Shown: in pieces, positions 1 through 6,161 of the stretch | How the letters are laid out: every line of letters starts with the position of its first letter | Numbering within the stretch: the stretch's first letter is position 1 | DNA from: an uncultured Campylobacter sp. | GTDB taxonomy: Bacteria > Campylobacterota > Campylobacteria > Campylobacterales > Campylobacteraceae | Reading direction: 5' to 3' | NCBI RefSeq assembly: GCF_938018035.1 | Contig: NZ_CALIJF010000404.1 | Location: forward strand, 1-12,695 | DNA length: 12,695 nt | Notes under the pieces: generated by a model | What the model saw: the letters and a program-made list of their open reading frames with translations, nothing else | Database searches by the model: none | Told to the model about the DNA's origin: nothing | Made by a program: the position numbers and the translations under genes

Positions 1-2
1 AA

Positions 3-80
3 AAGCAACACGAAATCAGCCGTCCTAAACGGACAAGACCTATTTACCAGGATAATAATTCAGCGAATCAACGGCCTTAA
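3..80 (+). CDS. 3' end of an unidentified upstream gene (partial)
   Basis: One frame is open from the left edge to a TAA at 78-80 and gives a hydrophilic, Arg/Pro/Asn-rich tail (ISRPKRTRPIYQDNN), which is plausible for the C-terminus of a DNA-binding or mobilisation protein. A second frame is also open, from 1 to a TAG at 109-111, so the choice is not certain. Composition favours the first frame. No function can be given from 25 residues. It lies about 50 bases before the small membrane protein gene on the same strand, so the two may be co-transcribed. Confidence 0.3.
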   Translation, partial: KQHEISRPKRTRPIYQDNNSANQRP

Positions 81-131
81 ACCGAGAACTAGGCTAATAA
101 ATCAAATTTAGGGAGCAAATTTATTAAAATC

Positions 132-386
132 ATGAAGAAGTCAAAGAAAACAGAACTATTTAATAGCCCTGCCAAGCGATTTATATGGGTATTTTTAGCC
201 ATAAATTTGCTAGGGTTCGGCACGAACGCCGTTTTATATTTTTTAAAACTACCCAACAGGGTAGAAACGATACTAAACTCGGACGCATTCTTTATAGCGC
301 TAGCCGCAATCTGCTACATCGCATTTAACGCAATGCTTTATTTAATCATAAAAATGCACTTCTTACTATCGACCAGGAAAGAGTAA
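132..386 (+). CDS. Small two-helix inner-membrane protein, function unknown
   Basis: This is an 84-residue protein with a basic N-terminus (MKKSKKTELF) and two strongly hydrophobic segments at about residues 18-39 and 51-78, separated by a short polar loop. It is therefore probably a small inner-membrane hairpin protein, with the positive-inside rule putting the N-terminus in the cytoplasm. The closest Shine-Dalgarno-like run (AGGGAG, 110-115) lies 16 bases before the ATG, which is long, so the start is moderately supported. It sits ahead of parA in the AT-rich plasmid-like segment. Small membrane proteins are common beside mobilisation and conjugation genes, but I recognise no family and assign no role. 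Confidence 0.6.
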   Translation: MKKSKKTELFNSPAKRFIWVFLAINLLGFGTNAVLYFLKLPNRVETILNSDAFFIALAAICYIAFNAMLYLIIKMHFLLSTRKE

Positions 387-428
387 AAATTTATAAAACT
401 TTATTGCTATTTTTATGTAATTTTATCT

Positions 429-474
429 AAAATATATCTTTTATTTTTGATATTTTTTCATAAGATAGTATTTT
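429..474. repeat. AT-rich inverted repeat upstream of parA
   Basis: The arm AAAATATATCTT (429-440) and the arm AAGATAGTATTTT (462-474) are reverse complements except for one bulged base, with a 21-base spacer. It lies in the 162-base gap between the membrane-protein gene and parA, about 40 bases upstream of the parA -10 box. It could be an operator, a partition (parS-like) site or a weak terminator. The surrounding DNA is so AT-rich that chance is a real alternative. Confidence 0.35.
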
Positions 475-512
475 AACAATATATATTTTATTATTTATTA
501 AGTTTAAGGCGA

Positions 513-518
513 TATAAT
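513..518 (+). promoter_or_regulatory. Putative -10 box of the parA operon
   Basis: A perfect TATAAT sits 31 bases before the parA start codon, preceded by AT-rich DNA and no obvious -35 box. This is the usual form of the main sigma-factor promoter in Campylobacter. Transcription would begin near 525 and give a leader of about 24 bases. It probably drives parA, the minigene at 1204 and the gene at 1267 as one transcript. Confidence 0.6.
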
Positions 519-548
519 CATTTTAAATTTTTACGCAAAGGAAAAGTT

Positions 549-1193
549 ATGATCGTATCGATTTGTAACGAGAAAGGCGGCAGCGGAAAAAGCACGCTTG
601 CCACGAATATAGCCATAAATCAAGGCATAGTAAAAGGCGAACCGCTTTTGCTATTAGATACCGACCCGCAAAAGTCGATTGCTACGTTTCTAAATATAAG
701 AAACGAAGAAGGGCATCCGAAAGCATTTGATTTCGCCTACAAATACGGCGAAAATTTAAAAGAATTTTTGCAAAGCATAGATCGCAGCAAAGACATAGTC
801 ATAGACACCGGCGGCCGGGATAGCAGAGAAATGCGAATAGCCATCGCACTTAGCGATATCTTAATAATTCCGACCATTCCAAGCCAGTTTGACGTAAGCG
901 TCCTAGATAAAATGGTCAATATCGTAAAAATGGCCAAAGAGCAAAACGAAAAACTGCAAGCATATATCGTGATCAACCGAGCCTCGACCAACCCGTTTTT
1001 ATACAAGAAGATAGAAAGCCTAAAAGCATTTATCGAAGAGCTCCAAGAAGATTACATAAGGCTAGCGAGCACGATCATATTCGAGCGCGAGCGCTACAAA
1101 ATAGCCACGCAACTAGGCTACGGAGTGGTCGAGATGAACGACGGCAACAAGGCGGAGCAAGAAATCAAGAATTTATGTAAAGAGATATTTTAA
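549..1193 (+). CDS. parA: ParA-family partition ATPase (type Ib)
   Basis: This 214-residue P-loop ATPase belongs to the ParA/MinD group. The deviant Walker A motif KGGSGKST is at residues 9-16, including the signature first lysine (K9). The A' motif LLLDTDPQKS is at about 34-43, and the Walker B strand DIVIDTGG ends in D86. There is no N-terminal helix-turn-helix domain, so it fits the short type Ib class, which segregates low-copy plasmids and some integrative elements by moving over the nucleoid with a small DNA-binding partner. The start is supported by AAAGGA at 537-542, six bases before ATG. Two short genes follow closely, then a terminator at 1621-1654. No classical ParB lies directly downstream; the 188-aa gene at 1784 is a candidate partner. 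Family assignment is firm, while the exact cargo (plasmid or integrated element) is inferred. Confidence 0.93.
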   Translation: MIVSICNEKGGSGKSTLATNIAINQGIVKGEPLLLLDTDPQKSIATFLNIRNEEGHPKAFDFAYKYGENLKEFLQSIDRSKDIVIDTGGRDSREMRIAIALSDILIIPTIPSQFDVSVLDKMVNIVKMAKEQNEKLQAYIVINRASTNPFLYKKIESLKAFIEELQEDYIRLASTIIFERERYKIATQLGYGVVEMNDGNKAEQEIKNLCKEIF

Positions 1194-1203
1194 AGGGGTA
1201 AAA

Positions 1204-1251
1204 ATGAGAGAGATTGGATTTAGAGTTTGGGATAAAGAAAATCAAAGTTAA
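1204..1251 (+). CDS. 15-codon minigene resembling the N-terminus of YopX phage proteins
   Basis: A complete open frame encodes MREIGFRVWDKENQS and a stop. It starts ten bases after parA and has a strong ribosome-binding site (AAGGGG, 1193-1198) overlapping the parA stop codon. The peptide closely resembles the start of YopX-family phage proteins, which typically begin MREIKFRAWDK (family knowledge, from memory). No YopX-like sequence continues after the TAA in this frame. It may be a truncated remnant of a yopX gene that left its translation start behind, or a short leader peptide affecting the next gene. It is too short to be a stable enzyme. Whether it is translated is unknown. Confidence 0.45.
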   Translation: MREIGFRVWDKENQS

Positions 1252-1266
1252 AAAAGGGGATAAAAA

Positions 1267-1590
1267 ATGATAGACAAGGAAACAATAATAGCCGGAAGAA
1301 TAAGAACTCAAAAACCGGAACTCGAATTTAAAGCCAGCGGTCGCGTTATAACGCCGCCCAAAAAAGTTTCCGATTGGGTCGGTTGTCTTGTAAGAAGCAA
1401 ATTTGAGACGTCCACTCAGCTTGCCACTTTTAAGCCGGGTACGATTTTCGTCGTAAAAAGTAGCGGTTTAACAAAAACGCTTGAAACATTGCCGTGCGAG
1501 CGCTGCGGTATTCGCGCCACCATGAGGGTCGTAGAGAGCGCCGATGCATTTATGAGGCAGTTTGAATTTTTAGATAAAGACGGCGACTGA
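1267..1590 (+). CDS. Conserved-looking 107-aa protein of unknown function
   Basis: This 107-residue soluble protein is not one I recognise. Its start is well supported by GGGGA at 1256-1260, six bases before ATG. The middle (residues about 37-67) is rich in beta-forming residues, with a short basic patch (VRSKF). A CERCG motif near residues 77-81 gives one Cys-x2-Cys pair, which could bind metal in a dimer or be a redox pair. A further lone Cys lies near residue 40. No membrane segment or signal peptide is visible. It is the last gene of the parA transcript, 15 bases after the minigene, and is followed by a clear terminator. Its place suggests an accessory role in plasmid or element maintenance, but that rests on location only. 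Confidence 0.7.
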   Translation: MIDKETIIAGRIRTQKPELEFKASGRVITPPKKVSDWVGCLVRSKFETSTQLATFKPGTIFVVKSSGLTKTLETLPCERCGIRATMRVVESADAFMRQFEFLDKDGD

Positions 1591-1620
1591 TAGTAGACGA
1601 GATAAGAAAACAAATATCGT

Positions 1621-1654
1621 AAGGCGATAAATTTATAATTTTTATCGCTTTTTT
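1621..1654 (+). terminator. Rho-independent terminator of the parA operon
   Basis: GCGATAAA (1624-1631) pairs perfectly with TTTATCGC (1641-1648) around a nine-base loop, and the stem can extend by a G-U and two A-U pairs. It is followed at once by a run of six T (1649-1654). It lies 31 bases after the 107-aa gene. Confidence 0.8.
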
Positions 1655-1674
1655 AGTATAAATTTAGGAAATTT

Positions 1675-1708
1675 ATTATTTTTAGTTTTGCGAAAAATTA
1701 AAAATAAT
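1675..1708. repeat. Near-perfect AT-rich stem-loop with a GCGA loop
   Basis: Ten perfectly complementary bases (1675-1684 with 1699-1708) continue through one G-T pair and four A-T pairs to a four-base loop, GCGA (1690-1693). It lies between the parA-operon terminator and the promoter of the 188-aa gene. As RNA the loop would be a GNRA tetraloop; as DNA it is a long dyad. It could be a partition centromere, an operator for the 188-aa protein, or part of a replication origin. It lacks the T tract expected of a terminator. Confidence 0.5.
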
Positions 1709-1754
1709 GCTATTTTAATTTTTAATATTTTATTTTTTATTAATATTAAGAGAT

Positions 1755-1760
1755 TAGAAT
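1755..1760 (+). promoter_or_regulatory. Putative -10 box of the 188-aa gene
   Basis: TAGAAT lies 24 bases before the ATG at 1784 and matches the -10 consensus at five of six positions, preceded by very AT-rich DNA. It is supported by position, because a terminator separates this gene from the parA transcript and it therefore needs its own promoter. Confidence 0.45.
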
Positions 1761-1783
1761 TTTAAAAAATAAAAGGGAAGAAA

Positions 1784-2350
1784 ATGGACTTTAAAAGAGC
1801 AAGCAACTCTACGGACAAGCTAGAGGAATTTATAGCTGGGGCGGACACGCAAAAAGAAGCGCCGGCAAAAAAGAGCAAAGTGGCGATAGGGACGAAATTC
1901 TCAAAGGAACTGGCCGTAAAAATACGAAAAAAATATCCGACGTATACGCTGGCCAAATTTATAGAGCTCGCCCTAACGACGCCGATACCGCATATAAAAG
2001 ACGATGTGCTGATAACAATTTATGATCAGGCCAAATGGTTCAACACCAGCATGAGCGAGTTTGTGCGGTTCAAAATGGGGCTTATCGAGGCGCCGCAGCC
2101 AAACGATCCAAAGGACGTGCAGCATATAAAAAATTATATCGTATTCGTAAATGATTCCAAGAAAGAGAAAATAAGGCAGATCGCAGAGAGCCTAGAAGTA
2201 AGCATCCTGACGTATTCAGACGTTAAAATTTTAGCCACATACGAGCTAAAGGATATTTTTACCTTTGACGAACTGATGCAGTTTAAAGCCGAAGCGAACA
2301 ACTACGACCTAGATACGGACGAATACATCGCTATGAGAATAAGAGGATAG
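1784..2350 (+). CDS. 188-aa protein with ribbon-helix-helix-like segments, possible DNA-binding partition or mobilisation accessory factor
   Basis: This is a charged, soluble protein of 188 residues with no membrane segments. The first 33 residues look disordered and Lys/Ala/Glu-rich. Residues about 34-66 (VAIGTKFSKELAVKIRKK...) and about 75-99 (VLITIYDQ then KWFNTSMSEFVRFKMG) both resemble the strand-helix-helix pattern of ribbon-helix-helix DNA-binding proteins; the second has the typical S-x-SEFVR turn. A further strand-helix segment lies near residues 120-145. Such proteins act as partners of type Ib ParA or as relaxosome accessory factors. The start is supported by AAAGGGA just upstream. 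It is transcribed apart from parA and converges with rep. A ParB-like role is an inference from fold pattern and context. Confidence 0.6.
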   Translation: MDFKRASNSTDKLEEFIAGADTQKEAPAKKSKVAIGTKFSKELAVKIRKKYPTYTLAKFIELALTTPIPHIKDDVLITIYDQAKWFNTSMSEFVRFKMGLIEAPQPNDPKDVQHIKNYIVFVNDSKKEKIRQIAESLEVSILTYSDVKILATYELKDIFTFDELMQFKAEANNYDLDTDEYIAMRIRG

Positions 2351-2393
2351 CGCAGAACCCGGCAATTTATTTGTACCGGGAATGCGTTGTTTT
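2351..2393 (+). terminator. Probable terminator between convergent genes
   Basis: Directly after the TAG stop, CGCA (2351-2354) and CCCGG (2358-2362) pair with CCGGG (2376-2380) and TGCG (2383-2386), with a small asymmetric internal loop. A T-rich tail (2387-2393, broken by one G) follows. The structure probably ends transcription of the 188-aa gene. The rest of the 132-base gap before the rep stop holds no other clear site. Confidence 0.5.
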
Positions 2394-2482
2394 AAGATAA
2401 TTTTAAGTCCCTAGAAGCCCTGTAAGCGACGATGAGGATCAAAGCGATAGGGTATGCACCCAAAGCGACAAGAGGCGCAGTT

Positions 2483-3301
2483 TTAAGCCCCTATTCTTTC
2501 CGTTTTTTCATTCAAAATAAATTTGAATGAGTAGCCGACCACCGCTTTTTTATTGCCGTCAGCTATTCTTTTCTCAAAAAGAAGTTTTTTGAAATAGCTT
2601 TCATTTAATTCGTTTATAGACGGATTAATTACAAAGCGATCCAAATCGGAAGCGTTATATTTGGCCGGCGCGCTCATAAATCTTTCAAAGTCGTCTCTAT
2701 TAAAATTTACACACTTAAAGCCGTCTTTATCGGCTTTTACGTTTTTGTATTGATGCAGGAGTCGATATAAAGTCTTGGCAAATTTACCCTTAATCGCAAC
2801 AAAGTCGTTTAAATCTATTTTCATAAATTTAAGGGTACTGAATAAAATCTCAAGAGCAACCGGGTTTAATCTAAAACTTAATGATTGCTTATTTCTAAAA
2901 ATCCGAATATCCGTAAAAAATACGCCTACGGTAGTTATTTCATCATCTTCGGTAATTTCGACGCTCCTATAGATGGCAGCGCCGTCTTGCCCTAGAACTT
3001 TGGCTCTAAAATTCTTTACTTCATCGTTAAATCTGGTTTTATTCAGGCCGGACGGCATAAATCTACAAATTTCAGAGTAAGGCATTTCAATAAATTTGGC
3101 ATTTTCAACATAGCCCATCTGCTTTGCATACCAGCAGATCGTAAAGAAAATATCATAATCCCTAGCCGTGAAATTAACCGGGAACAACACAGAGTTCATT
3201 TTGTTTCGAAAGACAAGCGTGCCGCTCTTTTCGGCTTTAACAACTCTACTGGCTTTTAACACGAAATCACCTTCCTCAAAATAGAAAGAAATTTCACTCA
3301 T
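2483..3301 (-). CDS. Plasmid replication initiator, Rep_3 (RepB/RepE-type) family
   Basis: This 272-residue protein has the features of Rep_3 initiators, which use two winged-helix domains to bind origin iterons and their own operator. The first domain runs to about residue 150 (conserved run FTARDYDIFFTICWYAKQ near 44-61). The second contains GKFAKTLYRLLHQYK near 170-185, then FNRDDFERFMSAP and the typical INPSINELNESYF segment near 225-238. Length is normal for the family and no frameshift is seen. The start is supported by GAGG (complement of 3309-3312) seven bases before ATG. A 21-bp dyad lies between the start and a -10 box, suggesting autoregulation. I found no obvious iteron array in the window. 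Family assignment is strong; whether it still drives replication is unknown. Confidence 0.88.
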   Translation of the reverse strand: MSEISFYFEEGDFVLKASRVVKAEKSGTLVFRNKMNSVLFPVNFTARDYDIFFTICWYAKQMGYVENAKFIEMPYSEICRFMPSGLNKTRFNDEVKNFRAKVLGQDGAAIYRSVEITEDDEITTVGVFFTDIRIFRNKQSLSFRLNPVALEILFSTLKFMKIDLNDFVAIKGKFAKTLYRLLHQYKNVKADKDGFKCVNFNRDDFERFMSAPAKYNASDLDRFVINPSINELNESYFKKLLFEKRIADGNKKAVVGYSFKFILNEKTERIGA

Positions 3302-3312
3302 GTCTATACCTC

Positions 3313-3333
3313 GCAGTTTAAAGATTTAACTGC
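3313..3333. promoter_or_regulatory. Palindromic operator candidate in the rep leader
   Basis: GCAGTT (3313-3318) and AACTGC (3328-3333) are perfect inverted arms, and two more inner A-T pairs make eight of ten positions symmetric around G3323. On the minus strand a TATTAT -10 box (complement of 3335-3340) lies just upstream, so transcription would start inside the dyad. Rep_3 proteins commonly repress their own gene by binding such a dyad. Confidence 0.55.
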
Positions 3334-3334
3334 T

Positions 3335-3340
3335 ATAATA
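3335..3340 (-). promoter_or_regulatory. Putative -10 box for rep
   Basis: Read on the minus strand this is TATTAT, five of six matches to the -10 consensus, placed about 34 bases before the rep ATG. The same bases contain TATAAT on the plus strand (3334-3339), so the site could fire in either direction and might also feed pyrB. Confidence 0.45.
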
Positions 3341-3396
3341 GAGTAAATTTAATGTGTTGCGACTTAAATTTTAAAATTTTATCAGAGATTTTTTTA

Positions 3397-3402
3397 TACA
3401 AT
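3397..3402 (+). promoter_or_regulatory. Putative -10 box for pyrBC
   Basis: TACAAT matches five of six consensus positions and follows a run of T residues. It would give a leader of about 28 bases before the pyrB ATG. TATAAT at 3334-3339 is a second, more distant candidate. No pyrimidine-sensing attenuator is visible in the short leader. Confidence 0.45.
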
Positions 3403-3436
3403 TACGGCTGAAATTCGGCCCAAAAAAGGAGAGGGA

Positions 3437-4366
3437 ATGTATAAGCTAAAGCATCTTCTTAGCGCGCAGGATCTGAGCCGCGAGGACATCTACGACTTCA
3501 TTGATCTGGCTCGTGAGTTTAAATCGCTGAACCGCAGCGATATCAAAAAATCTGACTCGCTTCGTGGCAAGACGGTCATCAATGCGTTTTTCGAAAACTC
3601 CACCCGCACCCGCACGAGCTTTGAGATCGCAGCCAAGCGCCTGGGCGCGGACAGCGTAAATTTCACGGCTGCGGACAGCAGCACGAAAAAGGGCGAGACG
3701 CTGATCGACACTATCAGAAATATGCAGGCGATGCGCACGGATATCTTCGTGCTGCGCCACAGCTGCTCGGGCGCGGCGAAATTCGTCGCGGCCAACTGCG
3801 ACGCATCGATCGTAAATGCGGGCGACGGGCTGAACGAGCACCCGAGCCAGGCGCTACTGGATCTTTTTACGATCAGCGAGCACAAGGGCAGGATCGAGAA
3901 TTTAAACGTCGCGATCATCGGCGATATATTTCGCTCGCGCGTGGCTAGAAGCGACATCTGGGCGATGCGAAAGCTCGGCATAAACGTGCGGCTCTTCGGC
4001 CCTCCGATGATGCTGCGCGACTGCGACGCGTTCGGCTGCCCGATATGCAAAAGCGTAGAGGAGGCGATCGAGGGCGCCGACGTCATCATTATGCTTAGAA
4101 TCCAGCTTGAGCGGCAAGACGGCGAGCCGAGCTTTCCGAGCGTGCGCGAATACTCGAAATTTTTCGGACTTACCGCCAAGCGAATGCAAGCTGCGAAAGA
4201 GGGCGTCATGATAATGCACCCGGGCCCGATCAATCGCGGCGTGGAGATCAACTCCGACGTAGCCGACGATCCGCGCTATAGCTGCGTATTAGATCAGGTA
4301 GAAAACGGCGAGGCGATGCGAATGGCGATACTTCATACGATAAATTTAAACAGGAGCGCACGATGA
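3437..4366 (+). CDS. pyrB: Aspartate carbamoyltransferase catalytic subunit
   Basis: It catalyses the committed step of pyrimidine synthesis in the cytoplasm: carbamoyl phosphate + aspartate to N-carbamoyl-aspartate. The carbamoyl-phosphate site is clear: FENSTRTR at residues 52-59, SSTKKGE at 81-87 (the loop that reaches into the neighbouring subunit) and HPSQ at 135-138. The aspartate-binding part includes MLRIQLER at 219-226 and HPGPINRG at 261-268. At 309 residues it has the full catalytic-chain length. The start is supported by GGAG at 3428-3431. The stop overlaps the pyrC start by ATGA, so the two are translationally coupled. No regulatory chain gene (pyrI) is seen nearby. This is the first gene of the GC-rich chromosomal part. 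Confidence 0.97.
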   Translation: MYKLKHLLSAQDLSREDIYDFIDLAREFKSLNRSDIKKSDSLRGKTVINAFFENSTRTRTSFEIAAKRLGADSVNFTAADSSTKKGETLIDTIRNMQAMRTDIFVLRHSCSGAAKFVAANCDASIVNAGDGLNEHPSQALLDLFTISEHKGRIENLNVAIIGDIFRSRVARSDIWAMRKLGINVRLFGPPMMLRDCDAFGCPICKSVEEAIEGADVIIMLRIQLERQDGEPSFPSVREYSKFFGLTAKRMQAAKEGVMIMHPGPINRGVEINSDVADDPRYSCVLDQVENGEAMRMAILHTINLNRSAR

Positions 4367-5643
4367 AAATTTTGATAAAAAACGGCACGATCGTTAATCA
4401 TAACGGCAGCGAGGAAGCAAACGTCCTAATCGAAGGCGATAAAATTTCAATGATCACGCGCGAGTGCCCCGCCGTAGACCGCGTCATAGACGCTGCGGGC
4501 AAGCTCGTGATGCCCGGCCTCATCGATATGCACGTGCATTTTAGAGACCCGGGGCTCGAATACAAAGACGACGTCATCAGCGGCAGCGAAACCGCGGTCG
4601 CAGGCGGCGTGACGACCTGCCTCCCGATGGCGAATACCAAGCCCGTGAACGATAACTCAAGCATCACGCGCGCGATGATCGCTAAGGCCAAACAGCGCGG
4701 GCTTATCGATCTGCTGCCCATAGGCGCGATCTCGCAGGACTGCAAGGGCGCAAAGATCGTCGAGATGGGCGATATGCTCGAGGCGGGTTGCGTGGCCTTC
4801 AGCGACGACGGACTGCCCGTGACCGACAGCTCCGTGATGCGACAGGCGCTCGAATACTCCGCTCACTTCGGCTCATTCGTGATAAATCACAGCGAGGATT
4901 GCTCGCTTTGCCACGGCGGCGTGATGAACGAGGGCAAGATAAGCGCGATCCTCGGTCTAAAGGGGATGGCGAGCGAAAAAGAGGAGATCATGATCGCGCG
5001 CGATCTGCTGCTTGCCAAAAAGACGGGCGGGCACATCCACATCGCGCACGTAAGCTCGACGTGGTCGCTAAAGCTCATAAAGCAGGCTAAGCGCGAGGGT
5101 ATCCGCGTCACCTGCGAGGCTACGCCGCATCATTTTACCTTCGACGAGCGCGAGCTGATGGGATACGATACGAATTTTAAAATGTCGCCGCCGCTTCGCA
5201 CCCAAAGCGACGTGCAGGCGATCAGAGAGGCGCTTAAAAGCGGTCTAATCGACGCCATCGTGACCGATCACGCGCCGCACAACACCGACGATAAATTCGT
5301 CGAATTCGACCACGCGCCGTTTGGAATTTTGGGGCTTCAAACCCTCGTGCCGCTTACGCTGCGGCTCGTAAACGAGGGCGTCATCGGCCTTGAAGACATG
5401 GTGCGGCTGTGCTCGTTTAACCCGGCTAAAATTCTAAATTTAAAAGACAAGGGCGAGATTAAAGAGGGCTTTTTGGCCGACGTCGCGATCATTGATCCGC
5501 AGATTTCCTACGTTTACGACGAGGCGCTAAATAAGTCCAAATCGCGCAATTCGCCGCTTTTCGGCAAGCAGCTTACGGGCGCCGCGGTATGCACGATCAA
5601 AAGCGGCCGCGTGGTCTATGAGTTTCCAAACGTCGTAGCGTAG
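4363..5643 (+). CDS. pyrC: Dihydroorotase (class I)
   Basis: This amidohydrolase-fold zinc enzyme closes carbamoyl-aspartate to dihydroorotate, the step after PyrB. Metal and substrate motifs are in order: DMHVHFRDPG with H57 and H59 of the HxH motif and R61; FSDDG with D148/D149; NHSED with H176; HIAHVSS with H229; and TDHAPH with D302. At 426 residues and with an aspartate-rich FSDDG segment in place of a carboxylated lysine, it fits the class I (Aquifex/Bacillus) dihydroorotases rather than the shorter E. coli type. Related inactive pyrC-like partners of ATCase exist, but all the catalytic residues named here are present, so activity is expected. GGAG near 4352 serves as its ribosome site inside the pyrB end. 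Confidence 0.95.
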   Translation: MKILIKNGTIVNHNGSEEANVLIEGDKISMITRECPAVDRVIDAAGKLVMPGLIDMHVHFRDPGLEYKDDVISGSETAVAGGVTTCLPMANTKPVNDNSSITRAMIAKAKQRGLIDLLPIGAISQDCKGAKIVEMGDMLEAGCVAFSDDGLPVTDSSVMRQALEYSAHFGSFVINHSEDCSLCHGGVMNEGKISAILGLKGMASEKEEIMIARDLLLAKKTGGHIHIAHVSSTWSLKLIKQAKREGIRVTCEATPHHFTFDERELMGYDTNFKMSPPLRTQSDVQAIREALKSGLIDAIVTDHAPHNTDDKFVEFDHAPFGILGLQTLVPLTLRLVNEGVIGLEDMVRLCSFNPAKILNLKDKGEIKEGFLADVAIIDPQISYVYDEALNKSKSRNSPLFGKQLTGAAVCTIKSGRVVYEFPNVVA

Positions 5644-5750
5644 GGCACTCGCGGCGTAGGACTTGTGATCGGCGGCTTGCGGATGAGCGGCATTTGTAGC
5701 ATAAACGGAGCGATTGCCTCATTTTAAATTTAGTTAATTTGGGCGCAACG

Positions 5751-5779
5751 GCTTGCTTTTAAAATTTCATAGCGCGAGC
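5751..5779. repeat. 29-bp direct repeat, copy 1
   Basis: This copy matches 5843-5871 at 28 of 29 positions (only the fifth base differs, G against A); the copies start 92 bases apart. Both copies end in AGCGCGAGC. A TTAAATTTAGT word also precedes each copy at a different distance. Confidence 0.8.
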
Positions 5780-5842
5780 TTGCTTGGGATAGGCGCGATC
5801 CTCGATCCCGCAGTGCGACCACCCTGGTTAAATTTAGTGACA

Positions 5843-5871
5843 GCTTACTTTTAAAATTTCATAGCGCGAGC
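5843..5871. repeat. 29-bp direct repeat, copy 2
   Basis: This is the second copy of the repeat at 5751-5779, with one mismatch. No third copy was noticed in the window, so it is not an array of the CRISPR kind. Confidence 0.8.
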
Positions 5872-6134
5872 GCGGTTAGATTTTTTTAAAGCGGTTTGTC
5901 GTTTTTAAAGTGCGCGTAAATTTAACGCACATCGCCTTGCTCGTGTCGCTCGTAGATTTCGGCTTTGGAATTTTATCCGTGCCCGTGTGCGAGCTGCTCT
6001 AAATTTATAGCGGCACCTTTTTCGATGCGGCGGCTGCTTTTAAATTTATGTTTGCGGCGGTTGAGAATTCTATCTTTGCGCAGATTTGTTTTTGCTTCAC
6101 GCGCAAATTTTATCGTGATTAAATTTGTCGCTAA

Positions 6135-6161
6135 GGCGCAAAATTTTAAAATTTTGCCGCC
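6135..6161. repeat. 20-bp perfect palindrome within a longer stem
   Basis: Bases 6138-6157 (arms GCAAAATTTT and AAAATTTTGC) form a perfect 20-bp palindrome. As an alternative stem, GGCG (6135-6138) pairs with CGCC (6158-6161) if C6157 is bulged. It ends about 70 bases before the 342-aa gene and could be an operator or simply an extreme case of the AAATTT bias of this genome. Confidence 0.6.

Noticed and set aside
2351..2482. Iteron-type origin between the 188-aa gene and rep
   Set aside because: Only short repeats of TTTTAAG occur, irregularly spaced and too short to call iterons.
3446..4251. Long minus-strand open frames inside pyrB (131, 253 and 105 codons)
   Set aside because: pyrB on the plus strand has all family motifs; the others are antisense shadows produced by GC-rich codon bias.
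5751..5871. CRISPR array
   Set aside because: There are only two copies, the spacer is 63 bases, and no cas genes are nearby.
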